A DNA stretch of 64,000 bases from Xestospongia muta (GCA_963693285.1 OY848922.1:4390923-4454922), one strand, 5' to 3'; numbered from the stretch's first letter, positions 1 through 12,871 are shown. Notes: generated by a model not told the origin, from the sequence alone. Program-made: numbers and translations.

Positions 1-1414
1 GTAAGTTTTGTTCAACATGATCATGATATAAACAATTCACTTATCATTGTAGTAATACATAGGGTCAGATCTATACGTACTTTAGAAAGGAGGCTTCATT
101 TTCTACACATATAATAATATCACTAAACATTACATATAGTGTGATCAGAATACATATATACATTAGTCTGTTTGATAAAACCTCTGTTACAATCACTGTG
201 TCTAATCTTTAAAGTAACATATGTTGCCATGACAACCATTACATTGAATTAGACATGCTTTAGCTTTTCATGATCAGTTCATTGTCATGTCACTACAAAG
301 AGAGATAAACTGAATTTACAACCGACTCTGTTTGTAATGAGGAGGATATAGTGAAGGACATAAGTTACTACACATACCAGTCTAGTGTGAGGACATGTAC
401 ATATATTATATCAGTATGGTTCTTATAGTGTTTGCAGTTGACATAAAATTAACCACAAACACTCTAATGATTATCCATATAAGGACAAAATGAACAAGTA
501 ATGTTATCAAGTATAAAAACTACTATGTCAATGTATCTATTTATATTACTATCATTAGTTCATCAATGTATCCTATATATCTTATTCCTTATGACTTCAC
601 TCTCTACTTTGTCATCCATTCCATTAAGTAATACATCTACATGTATCTATGAGACCTTCATTCATTAATTGATACATTCATTATCTAGTTATACATTAAA
701 TATATTAGTGTATTATGACAAGATATATGTGCAATAATTGATATATGCATTAAATTAATTTAATGAGATATGAGGATATCATATATAGTGAGAGTGGTCA
801 TATAAATGTGCTCAAGAGATAGATTCACCCTCAAAACAAAATTTATCCAAGACTAACATTAGAGGCTGTCATTCTCATTGAACCATAAAACTTAAACTGA
901 TAGTAATTCCGATTATCAAACTCTTCAATGAATTAATCCATTACAATGTATGGTATGGTATTACTATAACAACATGATACAGTAATGTAACATAGGAAAA
1001 GTTGGCCTCGTGTGTGTCACTGATATCAACTCTACGTGACCTTATATTATTCTCTGGGACTTGTGATATATAGACTACATCAGATGTGTGTATTGAATTG
1101 ATGGATAGATACTGGATAGATAGATGGATGCTTTGATATATACAAGAATAGAGTAACAGATTCCTCTCTGTATTATTATTGTGTTAGCTATTTCTTAATA
1201 TGTTGGGAGGATATGAAGAAGAAGATGCTGTTCTGTTATGTAACTATTTCCTCTACTTTGGACACTCATCTTGGGTAGTACTAGGAATAGCTTTATCTGA
1301 ATATAGTATATGTCAGTATTTGATGTAAATATGTATACAATTGTCAACATGCTTACCATACATCTTGCTATAATAAAATTGAATATTTTAAGTTTATTGT
1401 TATCTTTTACATAG
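1..1414. other. No supported gene
   Basis: AT-rich sequence with short stop-rich frames on both strands. I see no domain, repeat array or RNA gene. If the transporter-like exon that follows is real, upstream exons could lie here, but none could be recognised. Confidence 0.5.
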
Positions 1415-1541
1415 GTGTGTTATACTCATCCAATACTCAGTAGCAGCTACATTCGTTGGAAAATATAATGAAAGTATTCCATATATTGGTTCTATACTAT
1501 TGACCTTTGGGGGAGGGGCACTTGCCGCTGGTGCCCCATAG
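1415..1541 (+). pseudogene. Possible terminal exon remnant of a membrane transporter
   Basis: An open stretch of 42 codons follows a plausible acceptor (ttttacatag) and ends at TAG 1,539-1,541. It reads as a short polar loop with VGKYNESIPYIG, then a hydrophobic glycine-rich helix with LLTFGGGALAAG. The order 'GKYN-x-S-x-PYI' followed by a small-residue membrane helix recalls the last transmembrane segment of SLC22-type organic ion transporters. That family normally continues into a conserved LPET tail, which the stop removes here. No upstream exons were found, so this is most likely a truncated fragment or a chance resemblance. It sits in a local GC-rich island (about 1,505-1,560) that stands out from the surrounding DNA. 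Confidence 0.22.
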
Positions 1542-1891
1542 GTTCCTCTGCCACTGCTACTATGTATATGGTGTGTAAAAGTACTTGTTAAGTTGTTTAT
1601 GTAAATTATTAGATATGAAGTAATACTCAAGAATGGGATCAGCCTAGTTGATTCACATTTGACCTTCAGAGCGAAGTGAAATGGAGTGTAATCTTTCCTA
1701 TTAAGATGGAACCATTGCAATCAATACATGTCGTCTATAGTACATGACTACATGTTGTATTACATTCTTTATTATAGAGAAATAGATTAGAATATACTAA
1801 GAGAGATCCAGTCAAAGTCTAACAACTTCAGACTAGGTGAGATAAGACCAGATCAACTATGGTAAACTTACTATGTTCATTTAAGTTAATT

Positions 1892-1894
<3 letters not shown>

Positions 1895-1922
<28 letters not shown>
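1895..1922. repeat. (CT)14 microsatellite
   Basis: Uninterrupted CT dinucleotide run. Confidence 0.95.
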
Positions 1923-1925
<3 letters not shown>

Positions 1926-2076
1926 AGAGAAAGATCAATTAGTTGATGATCATATTGAACTGTTGAAATTGCATCACATCACTAAATGGTAGTCACCTTG
2001 TAGTACACAGTTACGATACCAATACCACAGTCAGTACTTCAATGTAGATGTTCATACATACAATATTTTATACATT

Positions 2077-2770
2077 TGTTGTAGTACTGCTTCACAATAG
2101 ACACCAGAGATTTCACCTTTTTCTCAGTGTTAGAAAGTATAGGAGTCCTGGTTGAATGGATTATTGAAAACGTACCTATTGAACAAACCAACATCAAATG
2201 TGTTCTAATAGATAACAAACCTGTTGGATGTAATCAAAACTATAGTGAGTGTTGATGTTCAGTGGAATGGCTGGTTATTTGAGTAGAGGAGAAAGGTATT
2301 TTTCACAGTAAAGTATGCCTTGTCCCTTTTTAAAAATTATTCTTTGATAATTTTGTTCTATCTGTACAGCCTACAATTGATCCTTTGCTTTTTGCAAGGT
2401 CTAGAATAGAGATCAGGTACCAAAATCCTAATGTTACTAAGAACTAGCACTGTACTTCAGTAGAATGTTGTACCTTATATTGTATGTATACTTGGACTGT
2501 ATATGATACTTGTCTATTCTGTTATATTAGAGGGTAATTTACTAGTGCATGACTTTGTAGTGGAATGTTCATACTTCTTGCAATTGTAGTACTGTTTTTC
2601 TGGTAACATAAATCTAACAAGCACTATAAAGGGATGCTCTCATAATAAAGTCTGTTGTTTGCTGTATTAGTAGGTCATACGTTGTTCATGATATATAGCT
2701 CATATGTACTTGAGAATAAAAGTTGTAAAGCCATGTGCCGCCTCATATAAAGGTATTCTACCTACAAAGA
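2077..2770. repeat. Dispersed repeat pair R1, copy 1
   Basis: About 690 bp that aligns with 6,292-7,026 in the same orientation with small indels. Both copies begin with a 'gta(g/a)tactgcttcacaatagac' block and end near 'attctacc(t/c)aca'. In this copy the minus-strand frame that is open in copy 2 is interrupted. Probably two copies of a mobile or segmentally duplicated unit. The termini are not clear enough to assign a class. Confidence 0.75.
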
Positions 2771-5700
2771 GATACAAGTAATCCCTTCACATTTTTGTAC
2801 TTATTAATAAAATACCATTATACTTAGCATTATTCTGAATTAAAATAAACAGAATGTCATACATTTTAATGACTAAAAGCATTAGCTGGGTTTCATCCTT
2901 TGTGTTCATGTTTTCTATATCAATAAAAACGTATCAATTGTGTCATGTTTGTTAACGAACATTGTTATATTCCATCCTTTATGTAGCTATCTCTGATAGC
3001 ATCGAGTGAAACCTCTTTATCACATTATTAAATAGATACTTTTCTGCCAAATCTAGTAAGATATAGAATGTATTGATTCTGTTTTAATTATTTCACTGTA
3101 CCTTTACTCCATGATTATTGAAAGTACTTGATGGCTTATTTTCTTCCTTAGGAACACATCTCCAACCTGTTGTCACTTTTTTAATATTAATATAACCAGT
3201 AGTTGTGTCATGACTATGACATTGAGTTCATCTTTAGACAATTCAGTCATATCATCTTTGACATTTTCAAGGTATTTTCAATTAAATATTGTAGCACATT
3301 CCTTTATACTCACAGCTGCTTCTATAAAAGTTTTCATGAATAATATCTTCTCTTTCATCTGTTAATCTGTCTTCATTTCTCTCTTTATCTGTTTCATTTA
3401 TCTTAGGTGGACTGGTATTTGTAGCAATAATTGGAGGAACTATAAGTGGTTCTGTGAGGATATATATCAAAGCAGTCAACACATACTTAAATGATACTGA
3501 CAATTCATCATCTTCAAATTCTTCTAAGTGACTTGATTTTTCCATTCCATCATCATACTCCTTCTTGTCATTTTTGTCATTAGTTTCTTTTTTAATTTTA
3601 TTATTTGCGATAAAATTAAAACAGTGCTCCTCTCTATGTCCTTTTACCTTCTAGAAATATTCTTGTTATCAAAGCACTTGTCAAATAAAGTTATATGTCT
3701 ATCTTGGTTGTCACTTGGTTGTACAGCAATGTTAGGAAGACAAGCCATTCTCTATGTACTGCTGATATATAGATAGTAGAAGCTATTAGTTAAAATTTAA
3801 ATTGTGTCATATGAATGTAATCTCATCTTACTATAAAATCATAAACTACCAAGTCTCAAATTGTCATTTAGTGATATGGTTATGTATGCTTTGGCACAAA
3901 AGAAAGCTGTGCGTACTACAAGTACTGTTTCTAATTATTAAAAAACAGACAAATTCATGTTATGTTTTTCATATTAGCTCAATTATATTGTCAACCACAT
4001 CCTTCCTAATTATATGTCAGTTTATATAGCAGTAGTGTGATATTAATGAACAGACTAATAAACAATACCAGTAGTAGTGGGTATACATGTAACATTAAAA
4101 ATATAAGGCATGTGTGAAATATATATCATACATATAGTTTAAGTTTCAGTGTCAAGAGAATATGTCTGTTTGTATTAGTAGAATGCAAGTTTATTTATTT
4201 AATGGCTGGTCTTGAATATAAGTTTCAAGATGAAACACTATTGTTAAACATTAAATACACAGGAAGTTATTAGGCAATGGGAAACAAATTCCAACCATTA
4301 ACCAAGTATAGTAATATTGTTTCAATCAATCTTCTAGTTTTATCCTCTCCATTCATCAATTTATAAATTCATCATACATGATCATATCTACATTCATATG
4401 TATATGCCTATATCCATTTACACTCAGTATAAAGAGACTACCTTTATACTTATCAATTATAATAATTATAGGATAATGTACACTGTCACTACTAAAACAT
4501 CACGATAACTGAACCTAAATTTAGAGGTTCTATTAACAGTAGTCTGTGTCAAGGCTAAAACTATGTATGTTTCATACCTTAAATTTAACAAAGACATATA
4601 CAGGTATAAGGTACTATAATAAGACACAACATATTGCATACAATGTATTTTATATGACAAATATGACATGTAATGAACTAATGATTCTTATTATACCAAT
4701 GACAATTTGTATACAAAGGGCATTGTTATTGTACATATATACATGTATGGTAATGTCATACATTCTTAATATATTGTATCTTGACTATCTTCAGACAGAG
4801 TAACATCAATGATGGAAATCTGTAAGTCAAAGCCTTCATCTCCCATCTTTTACAACTTAATTACTAATTGTGATAGGCATAGCATAGTCTAATATGATTT
4901 ATTTTAGTTATTTTATTTTCATTAAGGTAATTTTTTAGTCAACCATCAGTTATAAACTTCACCAATTATTCTCATAATAATGTACTTACTAATTTCTAAT
5001 ATTAGTTCATGTAACATTGATAAAAAAGTTCTTTATATCTCCAACATATAATTATGTATTACTTTACTTTTTTTAATTTTACATAGTTAAATCATTAGTA
5101 ATTATAATGATATAACAGGTTCTTATATTGTGTTTTTGATAGCAAATGAAGTTATGTTTGACCTTCTTCTGTGGAGATGTCAGTCATATTTGACAATGTT
5201 AAAGGTTATAGTATACTCACACTAGTACAAAACATACTTTTAATGAGTGTTAGTTACACTAGTTAGCATATATCATGTACAAACATTACTCTATTTGTGT
5301 ACTATTATAGTATATACCTGTCTGATAACAAAGCTGTTGTTAGGTACAACACAAATGTGGCAAAGGTTAGCTTATCAGTTAGTTCATATTACTATTGTAA
5401 TTAATTTAATATTTTAAAGATTTAGCTGGATTATATTTTAAGATACCAGTAGTATGAAATAGATAGCAAATTTTTGAGTTGATTTTGACAAGTGATTACT
5501 TTAGTGAAATTTAATGATTACTATCTATTTAACTTTTACAAGAGTGGTGATTGTGTTCTGAGTGACCATATTTTTCAGAAAGTTATTGTGGCTTTTGAGA
5601 GATATGGGAAACATTCTCTGAGGTGATGTACGTGGTGTTCAAGGTCATGGCACTCCAGGTAAAGGTCATTTAATGTATTGGGATGGATGATGATAATACT

Positions 5701-6291
5701 CCCTTATATTGTTGTACTAGTACCTGCTGTGTGACCATGTAGATGAACAATGGAAGTATATGACATGTTCCTTTAGATTATTTGAGGGATTTCATAAGAG
5801 ATCTTAATCCTTTGACTGGCCATCGATCTGAAACTTATTAGGTTGGTCACAGTCAATGGTAACATGGTGATATTTTTATAGTAAGTATATCTTTAAAATA
5901 TGAGGCCAGGAAACCAGTCTAACCATAGGTATTTACCAATACCTGACCATCTTCACTGCAAACTAACTGAGCAATGTTGACTACTGAAGACTGCTTTATG
6001 ATATTTACAAACTAATTGAGAGAGAGAAAACTTCAGTACATCTGAAAATGTATTATGTGGTGTCAAAACCCTCCACATATGATCCTATAAAGGGAAACAT
6101 ACATCAATAGGATTTATTGACTGTCTTACTTTACCTGCAAAAGTACATTGTTCTTATTTTGTCTGCACAATAATCTGGTGAAGTATATGATGAGTATTTA
6201 GTCCGTAATTTTAAAGTTACTAGTGTAATGAACTAATTACAGTGTTAACATCTTTTCCAGTGTCATAGGATTCATTAGTTAAATGATTTAC
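2771..6291. other. No supported gene between the R1 copies
   Basis: Only short, compositionally ordinary frames occur on either strand. The longest minus-strand frame (3,282-3,545) is acidic and hydrophilic at its start but has no recognisable domain or convincing splice context. No tandem array or inverted repeat was noticed. Confidence 0.5.
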
Positions 6292-7026
6292 TTGTTGTAA
6301 TACTGCTTCACAATAGACCCCAAAGATTCCACAATTCCTCTGTGTTAATGGGTCCTGGTTGAAGGGGTTATTTGGAAACTGCACCTGTTGAACAAATCAA
6401 CATCAAATGTGTTTTAATACATAACATATAACTCATTGGACATAATTAAAACTATAGTGAGCTGTGATGTTCAGTGGAATGACTGGTTGTGTGAGCAGAG
6501 GAGAAAGATATTGTTCACAGTGATCTGTTCCTTTAAATCAGCCTTTATCAGAATTTGTCTGTAATAATTATGTTCTTTCTGTGCAGCCTCCATGTCATCT
6601 CTTGCTTTTACAAAATCTAGAATATAGACCAAAAGCAATTCAAGTACTTTACTCTTAATATTTCTAAGCATTAGTACTTTACTTTAGTACAATGTTGTAC
6701 CTTACAGTATATGTATATGTGTTTCTGTTTCTCTGTTATAACAGAGTGAGAGCTTGCCAGCAAATGATTCTATAGTGGAGTGTTCATACTTCATACCATT
6801 GTAGTACTGTGTCTCTAACACTGCTAACATAATATCTCATGTATGTTATAATGATTACATGAGATAAGTATTGAATTCAAACACTATAAAGCATACTCTC
6901 AAAATAAGGTCTGTAATTTGTTTTCTCAGTAGCTCATACATTGTTCATGATATATAGCTTGTTTATGTGTGTTTGAGAATAAAGCTGCCAATACATGTTC
7001 TTGTATACAGATATTCTACCCACAGT
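6292..7026. repeat. Dispersed repeat pair R1, copy 2, with a transposase-like minus-strand segment
   Basis: Second copy of the repeat at 2,077-2,770. On the minus strand, about 6,530-6,622, a plausible acceptor (ttctag) is followed by a charged helical segment containing EAAQKEHNYYRQILIKAD. The pattern of spaced A, E and Y residues resembles the helical linker in the transposase-like remnant at 9.0-9.6 kb, so R1 may derive from a related element. No terminal repeats or target duplications could be assigned. The coding interpretation is weak. Confidence 0.6.
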
Positions 7027-7384
7027 TGTCATTGACCTATATATTATGGTCATTGCTATTACTGATGACTTCTAGCTTTTAGAAAAGCTTTATTTAAAGA
7101 AAAATGGTTCATTGACCAATCAAGGAGAGCCTAGTTAAAAATACAACATTTATGAATGATTGGTATCTACAGCATTCCTTCTATGTAGGTCATAGAGAAT
7201 GGAGATGTAAAGGTAGTAACATTACATATGTAGAGATGACACAGTGTTCTTTCTTCTTATTATATTTCTCTTTACACAATTATAACTATAAGTCTTATAG
7301 AGAATATTTTACACATAAAGATATGTTTGTACATTAGGTATCCACTTTTAGAAATCTTTTTTAACAAATTCAAGCAATAATTTT

Positions 7385-8170
7385 ATAGTGTTTGGAAATA
7401 TACTCTGCGGGAAACAACATCTTATTAGCATTGTAATAGCTAATTTATGAACTGTAATTATGTTCATGAAGAATGTATAAAATGACAAATGGAATTCAGT
7501 GATACAATATTGCATTCTCCCGCAACATTTGTTATAAGTGAAATCAACATGAGTTCCGAACTGTTTGAACCTGTTTCTTTAGGAGATTTGTCTTGTCTTT
7601 TATCAATATCAGCAGCTTAGGACCAATTAACTTATTACTAAGACACTATCAAACAAATACATCTTAGCATGTCAACCAGTTATACCTTGATGTGATATTA
7701 AATAAATAATGTTACTTATGGCACTATTGGAAAATTTTGAGAAAATAATATGACATGGTTAAGTATATTTTTGGCTACCAATTTTTTGGTCATTTTGAAA
7801 TCACTTGTTCTGTGTAAATTCATAATTGAGAAAATGCATTTTTAATAATTTTTCGATATCTATCATCACGTGATTAAACCACTAGACCTCGTGAAGGCTG
7901 TCTCCCTACTGCAAAGACGAGGATCTCTTTGGACTTATTTACTAAGGTATAGATGGCTAAGCTGCACCTGATTGGTGAGTAAAGTATTTAATATATTAAG
8001 TACACCATTCTGTCTTTATCAGATAGGTGCCGCACGACATTAACAAGATCTATCATTGATGAATGACCTGAAATCATAGAATGTCGATATATGTTAACAG
8101 CTTATTAGTTAAAGGTTAGAATTTATAAGATGAAGTGTACTGGCTTTAAGTGACAGTGCTAGTGAGCACA
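7385..8170 (+). repeat. Dispersed repeat pair R2, copy 1, promoter/first-exon-like
   Basis: About 790 bp closely matching 17,131-18,040. Conserved in both copies are: an ATG (7,549) opening a frame that reads MSS-L-EPVSLGDLSC; a CACGTG E-box in 'tcacgtgattaaacca' near 7,867; and ATG 7,953-7,955 opening a 22-nt segment encoding MAKLHLI, followed immediately by a GTGAGT donor at 7,975. A conserved acceptor-like 'ttatcag' lies about 50 bp downstream, followed by a short frame with RCRT that ends in a conserved stop. This looks like a duplicated promoter and 5' gene end, or the terminal region of a mobile element carrying one. Confidence 0.6.
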
Positions 8171-9029
8171 AATAAACTCCACAATGTAGATTAAAAAGTT
8201 ACTGCCTTATATTTTATTAATTTTATTGCTGAGTTTGTAGTTGAAGTGTTATTACTCTTCATTGTGTTAGAGTTTATTTGTTTTGCTAGAAAAATTATTG
8301 TTAGTGATACGTCAGTAGTTGTAGGTGTTACTTGTTGAAAATTAGATTATTCATTTACATGTTCTACCAGATGCTTATCTTTGATATTGAGGCTTGAAAA
8401 GAGCAACATGCTTTCAAAAGTTCGGTATAATGAAACCTCATACAACAAAACTTGTTTGCTTCAATTGAATGTTTTGTGGTACAAGCTTAAAAATTTTCAT
8501 GTAGCTGTACCTATCATAGTTGAGATGTATCTCAATTTTTAAAGTTTTCTGCTGTACAGAGACAGTGAGGCATATATTTTTCTGAAATGTAATGATGATC
8601 ATGGAATCAGCTTGACATTGAGAGGGCATTTGCAGATTTGCTATCATTAGGACAATTTTATTTTATTTGCAATAGAGAGCAAAGTAGCCAGTACCTTTAT
8701 TTACTATAAATGTTTGAATCATAATACATGTAAGTTTTAACAGTTATAGCCAGAAACACTTACAGTGTAGGCTGTGTCAAGGATTAGTGATGTCCAGATT
8801 TTCCCAATGATTACTGTTGTCATGTATTCATAACATTTGGTTGCTAAGAGTTAAAGTAACAATCAAACTGTTTTGTCGTAATTGCTAATATTTTTTCAAA
8901 ATTAAAAACATTGTAAAGAATTACAGTAGTGGTTCTGAAGAGAACCATTGAAAGGAGCAGTAATGATGAAGCTATAAAATTAGTTATTCCTTTGACAGGA
9001 ACTATGATTGAGACCAGCAATACCACAAT
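8171..9029. other. No supported gene
   Basis: AT-rich spacer. Short frames on the minus strand (8,438-8,647; 8,844-9,035) have no recognisable domain. Confidence 0.45.
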
Positions 9030-9581
9030 TACCACAGATTCTCAATTATATTCTTGGAGATGAACTTAAAATACTTAATTATTGATTAATTAGTTCATCT
9101 GATGATGTCTCTGGACTTTGTATGTCATACCAAATAGACCACACCTTGGTTTAAAGAAGTAAATTAACTGGTTCAGGCTGTAAAGGGTGGTTGGATAATG
9201 ATTTGCTATGCAAATTGAAGCTTACATGAAGAGTTATGCTTTTTGTGCAGTTAGTAAAGGAGTATTGAAAAAAGTGGCAGACAGAAATATACATCTGAGA
9301 TTATGAATCCTTTTAATGTCATTTCTACTTTTAACGCACTCAGCTTTATAGAAATTTTGTTCAATTGTTGCTTGCTCAACATGAGTGTTCATTGAATCAA
9401 TGATGTAGGATACAGTATTCATTATTAATATCCTCTTATTATCCTTTAACTTTACATGTAGTTTATGACATTTGGATGAATTGGCTACCTGACTTCTCTG
9501 GCCATATCCAACAAAGATCTGATCACGGTTTAGTAGCAATGATATGGGAAGAAACTTTTTCCAAGTGTTGAAGAAGCTCAT
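9030..9581 (-). pseudogene. Degenerate transposase-like remnant
   Basis: A minus-strand frame (9,234-9,581) contains a helical segment HVEQATIEQNFYKAECVKS. Downstream and out of frame are SFNLHSKSLSNHPLQPEPVN and then KPRCGLFGMTYKVQR. The order 'H-x3-A-x2-E-x3-Y ... NPLQPGP-like ... PR-x-CG-x-FG' recalls a widespread family of uncharacterised, transposon-encoded proteins in cnidarians, sponges and fish. At least one frameshift and several stops separate the blocks, so it is not functional. The upstream part overlaps a segment duplicated at 10.72-11.21 kb. The family assignment is from pattern memory and is tentative. Confidence 0.35.
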
Positions 9582-10050
9582 TTACCCAGCTGTATGTTTG
9601 TTGATGGCCATTATCGTGAATTAATCATTCCATTCTGGTCTTTTGTCATGTGAGTGGGTAGATTTAGTACAACTATTCTTTTATGACCAGGAATTCTCCC
9701 TATTAGAATTATGCATTAATATTAGCATAGTTTCTTATGAATGTGACAGTATGTTTTAACTCTTCAGTGATATTTGTGTTATTAGGAAGGTGATTAATAT
9801 TACCATGAACTCTTGCACTTAATCCATAATTGAGGTGACTTAACCTAATAGTGTCCAACCTCTTTCTAATAATGCTGTGCAAAAAGAGAGAAGCTGTCCT
9901 ACCTATGTATAAGATATATTCTGTTAGTCAACTGTTTAGATCCATATATACTTTACCTTAATATATGAACTATGTTTCTTATTTCTTTATTATTAGCTCA
10001 TGTCCTCTGTGTTGAAGTATTGCAGACATTGATATGTGGGGCATTTTTAG
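9490..10050. repeat. Direct repeat R3, copy 1
   Basis: Aligns in the same orientation with 10,720-11,215, with a long shared block beginning 'tctggccatat' and ending 'attgatatgtggggcat'. Copy 1 runs straight into the copia RNase H fragment; copy 2 continues into different sequence. Copy 1 also contains about 60 bp absent from copy 2 near 9,770-9,840. Confidence 0.8.
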
Positions 10051-10378
10051 CAATATGGCTTAATCGACTATTAGTTGAGTTACAACCACAGAAGGAGCCA
10101 TCTAAATTAGTCACAATATTTGAAGACAATCAATCATCCATTTGTATGGTGAAAAACTCACAATTTCATGGACAAAGCAAACATATAGACATCAAATACC
10201 ATTTCAACAGAGACGAAACAAAGAAAGGAACAACAGATATACAATACTACAGAACTGACGATGTGATAGCTCTGATATGCTAACAAAGGGATTGTATGCT
10301 AAACGATTTGAGAAACTCAAGAGATATGGCTGGAGTCAAGAATTTCATCTGATCCAAAGTGAGAAGGAGTGTTGAAGG
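10042..10378 (+). mobile_element. Ty1/copia retrotransposon fragment: RNase H C-terminus
   Basis: The frame 9,972-10,283 contains the copia RNase H signature: IFEDNQSSICMVKN, then SQFHGQSKHIDIKYHF. The following block (DMLTKGL, then KRFEKL) lies in another frame because of a 2-bp insertion near 10,270, so the copy is dead. RNase H degrades the RNA strand during reverse transcription; here only its C-terminal part remains. The reading ends at about 10,371 in a purine-rich stretch 'gagaaggag' directly followed by TGTTGA, which fits a polypurine tract abutting a 3' LTR. The far LTR end could not be placed. The 5' part of the element is absent. Confidence 0.8.
10361..10375 (+). other. Candidate copia polypurine tract / 3' LTR start
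   Basis: GAGAAGGAG (10,361-10,369) immediately precedes TGTTGA at 10,370, the expected order for plus-strand priming and LTR start. Confidence 0.45.
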
Positions 10379-10598
10379 TCACTTTTTGTATCAGACTCAG
10401 TCTATTTACAATAGTTGCATAAAGGTCAGTTTATTTAAGTAACTATGATTAAAAAGAATGTGGTCTCTTTCAAGTCACATGTGTTTATATAGAACTTTCT
10501 AGTTGATTTTGTTTTTTTTATGTTTTGAGTTACTGTTTTTTGTACTGTTGGTCAGATTGAGTTGATTGTTTTGTTGATCATAAAAGCTCTAAATCTAT

Positions 10599-10716
10599 CA
10601 AATATTTGAAAAATGGCCAAAATTTTGTCTTGTCATACTAAATGCCAATAAATCTGATAATCATAAAATGTGTGACACTTGTCTATGAATGTAATTGTCT
10701 TGTGTGTATACTTAAG
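10599..10716. repeat. Dispersed repeat R4, copy 1
   Basis: About 118 bp matching 13,600-13,716, from 'caaatatt(t/c)gaaaaatggcc' to 'tacttaa'. Same orientation. Confidence 0.8.
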
Positions 10717-10719
10717 TTT

Positions 10720-11215
10720 TCTGGCCATATACAACAAAGCACTGATCATGGTTTAGTAGCAATGATATGGGAACAAACTTTTTCCAAGTGTTGAAGAAAC
10801 TTATTTACCCAGCTTTGTGTTTGTTGATGGCCATTATCGTGAATTAATCATTCCATCTTGGTCTTTTGTCATGTGAGTGGATAGAATTAGTACAACTATT
10901 CTTTTATAACCAGGAATTCTCCATGTTAGAATTATGCATTAATATCAACATAGTTTCTTATGAATGTGACAGTATGTTTTAACTCTTCAGTGATATTGTT
11001 AGCTTAACCTAATAGTGCCCAACCTCTTTCTAATAAAGCTGTGCAAAAAGAGAAAAGCTGTCCTACCAATTTATAAGATATATTCTGTTAGTCAACTGTT
11101 TCGATTCATATATACTTTACCTTAATACCTTTATATATGAACTATGTTCCTTTTTTCTTTATCATTTAGTTGATGTCCTCTCTGTTGAATTATTGCAGAC
11201 ATTGATATGTGGGGC
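10720..11215. repeat. Direct repeat R3, copy 2
   Basis: Second copy of the segment at 9,490-10,050, lying about 1.2 kb away on the other side of the copia fragment. A minus-strand frame (11,131-11,343) covers its end but has no recognised domain. Confidence 0.8.
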
Positions 11216-11344
11216 ATCACATTGAAAATCCAGTGCTTGACATTGACTCCTAGTAGATTTGTAATGGTGTAAATAGATTGGACTACTGCAATGACCATTT
11301 CTATAGGAATCACACTCAAATCCAGCTTAAAATAAGTAAGCAAT

Positions 11345-11870
11345 TTACTCTTTAATTCTGTTTACTGCTCTATTATTAAGTGTAGCCTTTACTAAAAAAC
11401 CATGATGATATAAATGGACTACAATAGCAATAGATTGAGTAACCTTGTTTTCTAACGTCAACTTCAACAATTTCATTGTGTTTACTTTCGGCACTCTCTA
11501 ATAACTCTCCCAAACTAATAGCTCTCACTATATCCCCCCCTCTAAATGAGTACTATGTTCCATAACTATACAAAGTATAGGAATTGTATAATATTTGTCT
11601 GTTTTATTTTGTATATCATTAGATGATGCATCATTTAGATCTGTGGGATGCTATTCAATTTCTCCTACAAAGAGTATGACTATGTTTTACATGTATTAAT
11701 GAAGGTTGTATTTTCTATAGTTCCTTCATTTTCCTCAACAATAGCACTACAGAAGCCTCCATTTGATTGGTGATATTCAGAAAGGTCAACTTTGTTACCT
11801 TAAAAATATTATGTTTGATTATGAAATTGTTAGTAAGTAAAAGTTAAATCAAAAATGACAACAAACCAAC
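11345..11870. other. No supported gene
   Basis: AT-rich; no domain, splice structure or repeat recognised. It may hold decayed 3' exons of the ROCO pseudogene just upstream on the minus strand. Confidence 0.4.
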
Positions 11871-11879
11871 AAACATATT

Positions 11880-12086
11880 AAAGTGTGAGTAATCTGTCAT
11901 CTTCATTGAAGGAATGGTCTTGGTTAACGAAATCTTCCTCAATGAAGGATTCTATCTATGTTTGAAAGTGGTTGTCTTGTTCAATACTACGTACTGTTGT
12001 ATATGAAATCCCTAACAATTCCCAAAGGATATCGCATTTAAAAACATCTCTAACAGCATATATCAGACCAGGAAGGTGACGGTCAT
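11880..12086 (-). pseudogene. Death-domain exon of the degraded ROCO paralogue
   Basis: After the acceptor 'tttttgtag' the frame reads DRHLPGLIYAVRDV, then ILWELLGISYTTVRSIEQDN, and stops at an in-frame TAG about 44 codons in. Residue by residue this matches the Death-domain exon of the main gene at 25,018-25,270 (ECHLSALVKLIKEV, then WEILGIHLGVKDAVIKDI). The incoming phase (1) is also the same. Beyond the stop the frame continues with acidic helical sequence. It is the most 3' recognisable piece of a second, decayed copy of the gene on the same strand. Confidence 0.7.
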
Positions 12087-12377
12087 CTACAAAAACAAAA
12101 TGGTATAGGTTTGAATATAGAGATGTTTATCAATTATTTAGACTTAAGATAACTGAAGATTGATATCATATTACATATAATTATACATACATAGCTGTTA
12201 GAATGTTTTAACCAACTCTGATGTAAAATATATGTAATTAATTTAAGCAATGTACATTGGAGTGTACCTTGTGTAGAACACCTTATATAATAATCCATCT
12301 GGTAAAGGAACAAGAATAGCAATTGAGTTAATAATAAATGTGTAGAACATGCATTAAATATTTCATAGTCAGCTTAC

Positions 12378-12822
12378 CATTTAGCCAACAAACTTGTTTT
12401 TTATCAGTTACAACAAAAAGGAGAAACATTCTTATCTTATTTGAGCATTTAACAATATATCTTCCTTGATCATGTTTCATTTCAATAGTATAAAAACTTA
12501 AGACATCCTCGAAATGGTCTTGGTGACATGATAATGCCACAGTAACTTGTAATGCTTAATGATCATAGATAAGTAGATCTGCAAAGGATAATACAGCTTC
12601 CCTAATGACTTTGACATAGTACAGGACAGTTCTTAATATAACATAAAAATACATTTTAACCATTTAAATGCATCTATCAGTACCACTGAGCCAAGAAAAT
12701 CTTCTGAGTAAAGTCAAACAGTATATTGTAATTGTTGGGGAAAATAGTTGAAATTGCTGTCAATAGAAAATAAAATTGATATCTCTGTTGAGTAATGCCA
12801 CCATTAGAGATGTAAATATTCC
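12378..12822 (-). pseudogene. Post-COR exon of the degraded ROCO paralogue
   Basis: Both splice sites survive and the segment is 445 nt long, the same length as the homologous exon 25,665-26,109. Matching ends include the start GIFTSLMVAL (main gene GVFTAVVVAL) and the end KKQVCWLNG at the donor (main gene KRQTCWLIG). An in-frame TGA after 20 codons and internally scrambled alignment show that it is not translated through. Equal length with internal decay means that indels have cancelled out. Confidence 0.75.
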
Positions 12823-12871
12823 CTATATCAAAAAGGAATAAGTACATATTCAATGGTACTAAAAACTAACC

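Noticed and set aside
1400..1720. Minus-strand 106-codon frame
   Set aside because: No domain; the plus strand over the same DNA gives a more protein-like transporter segment.
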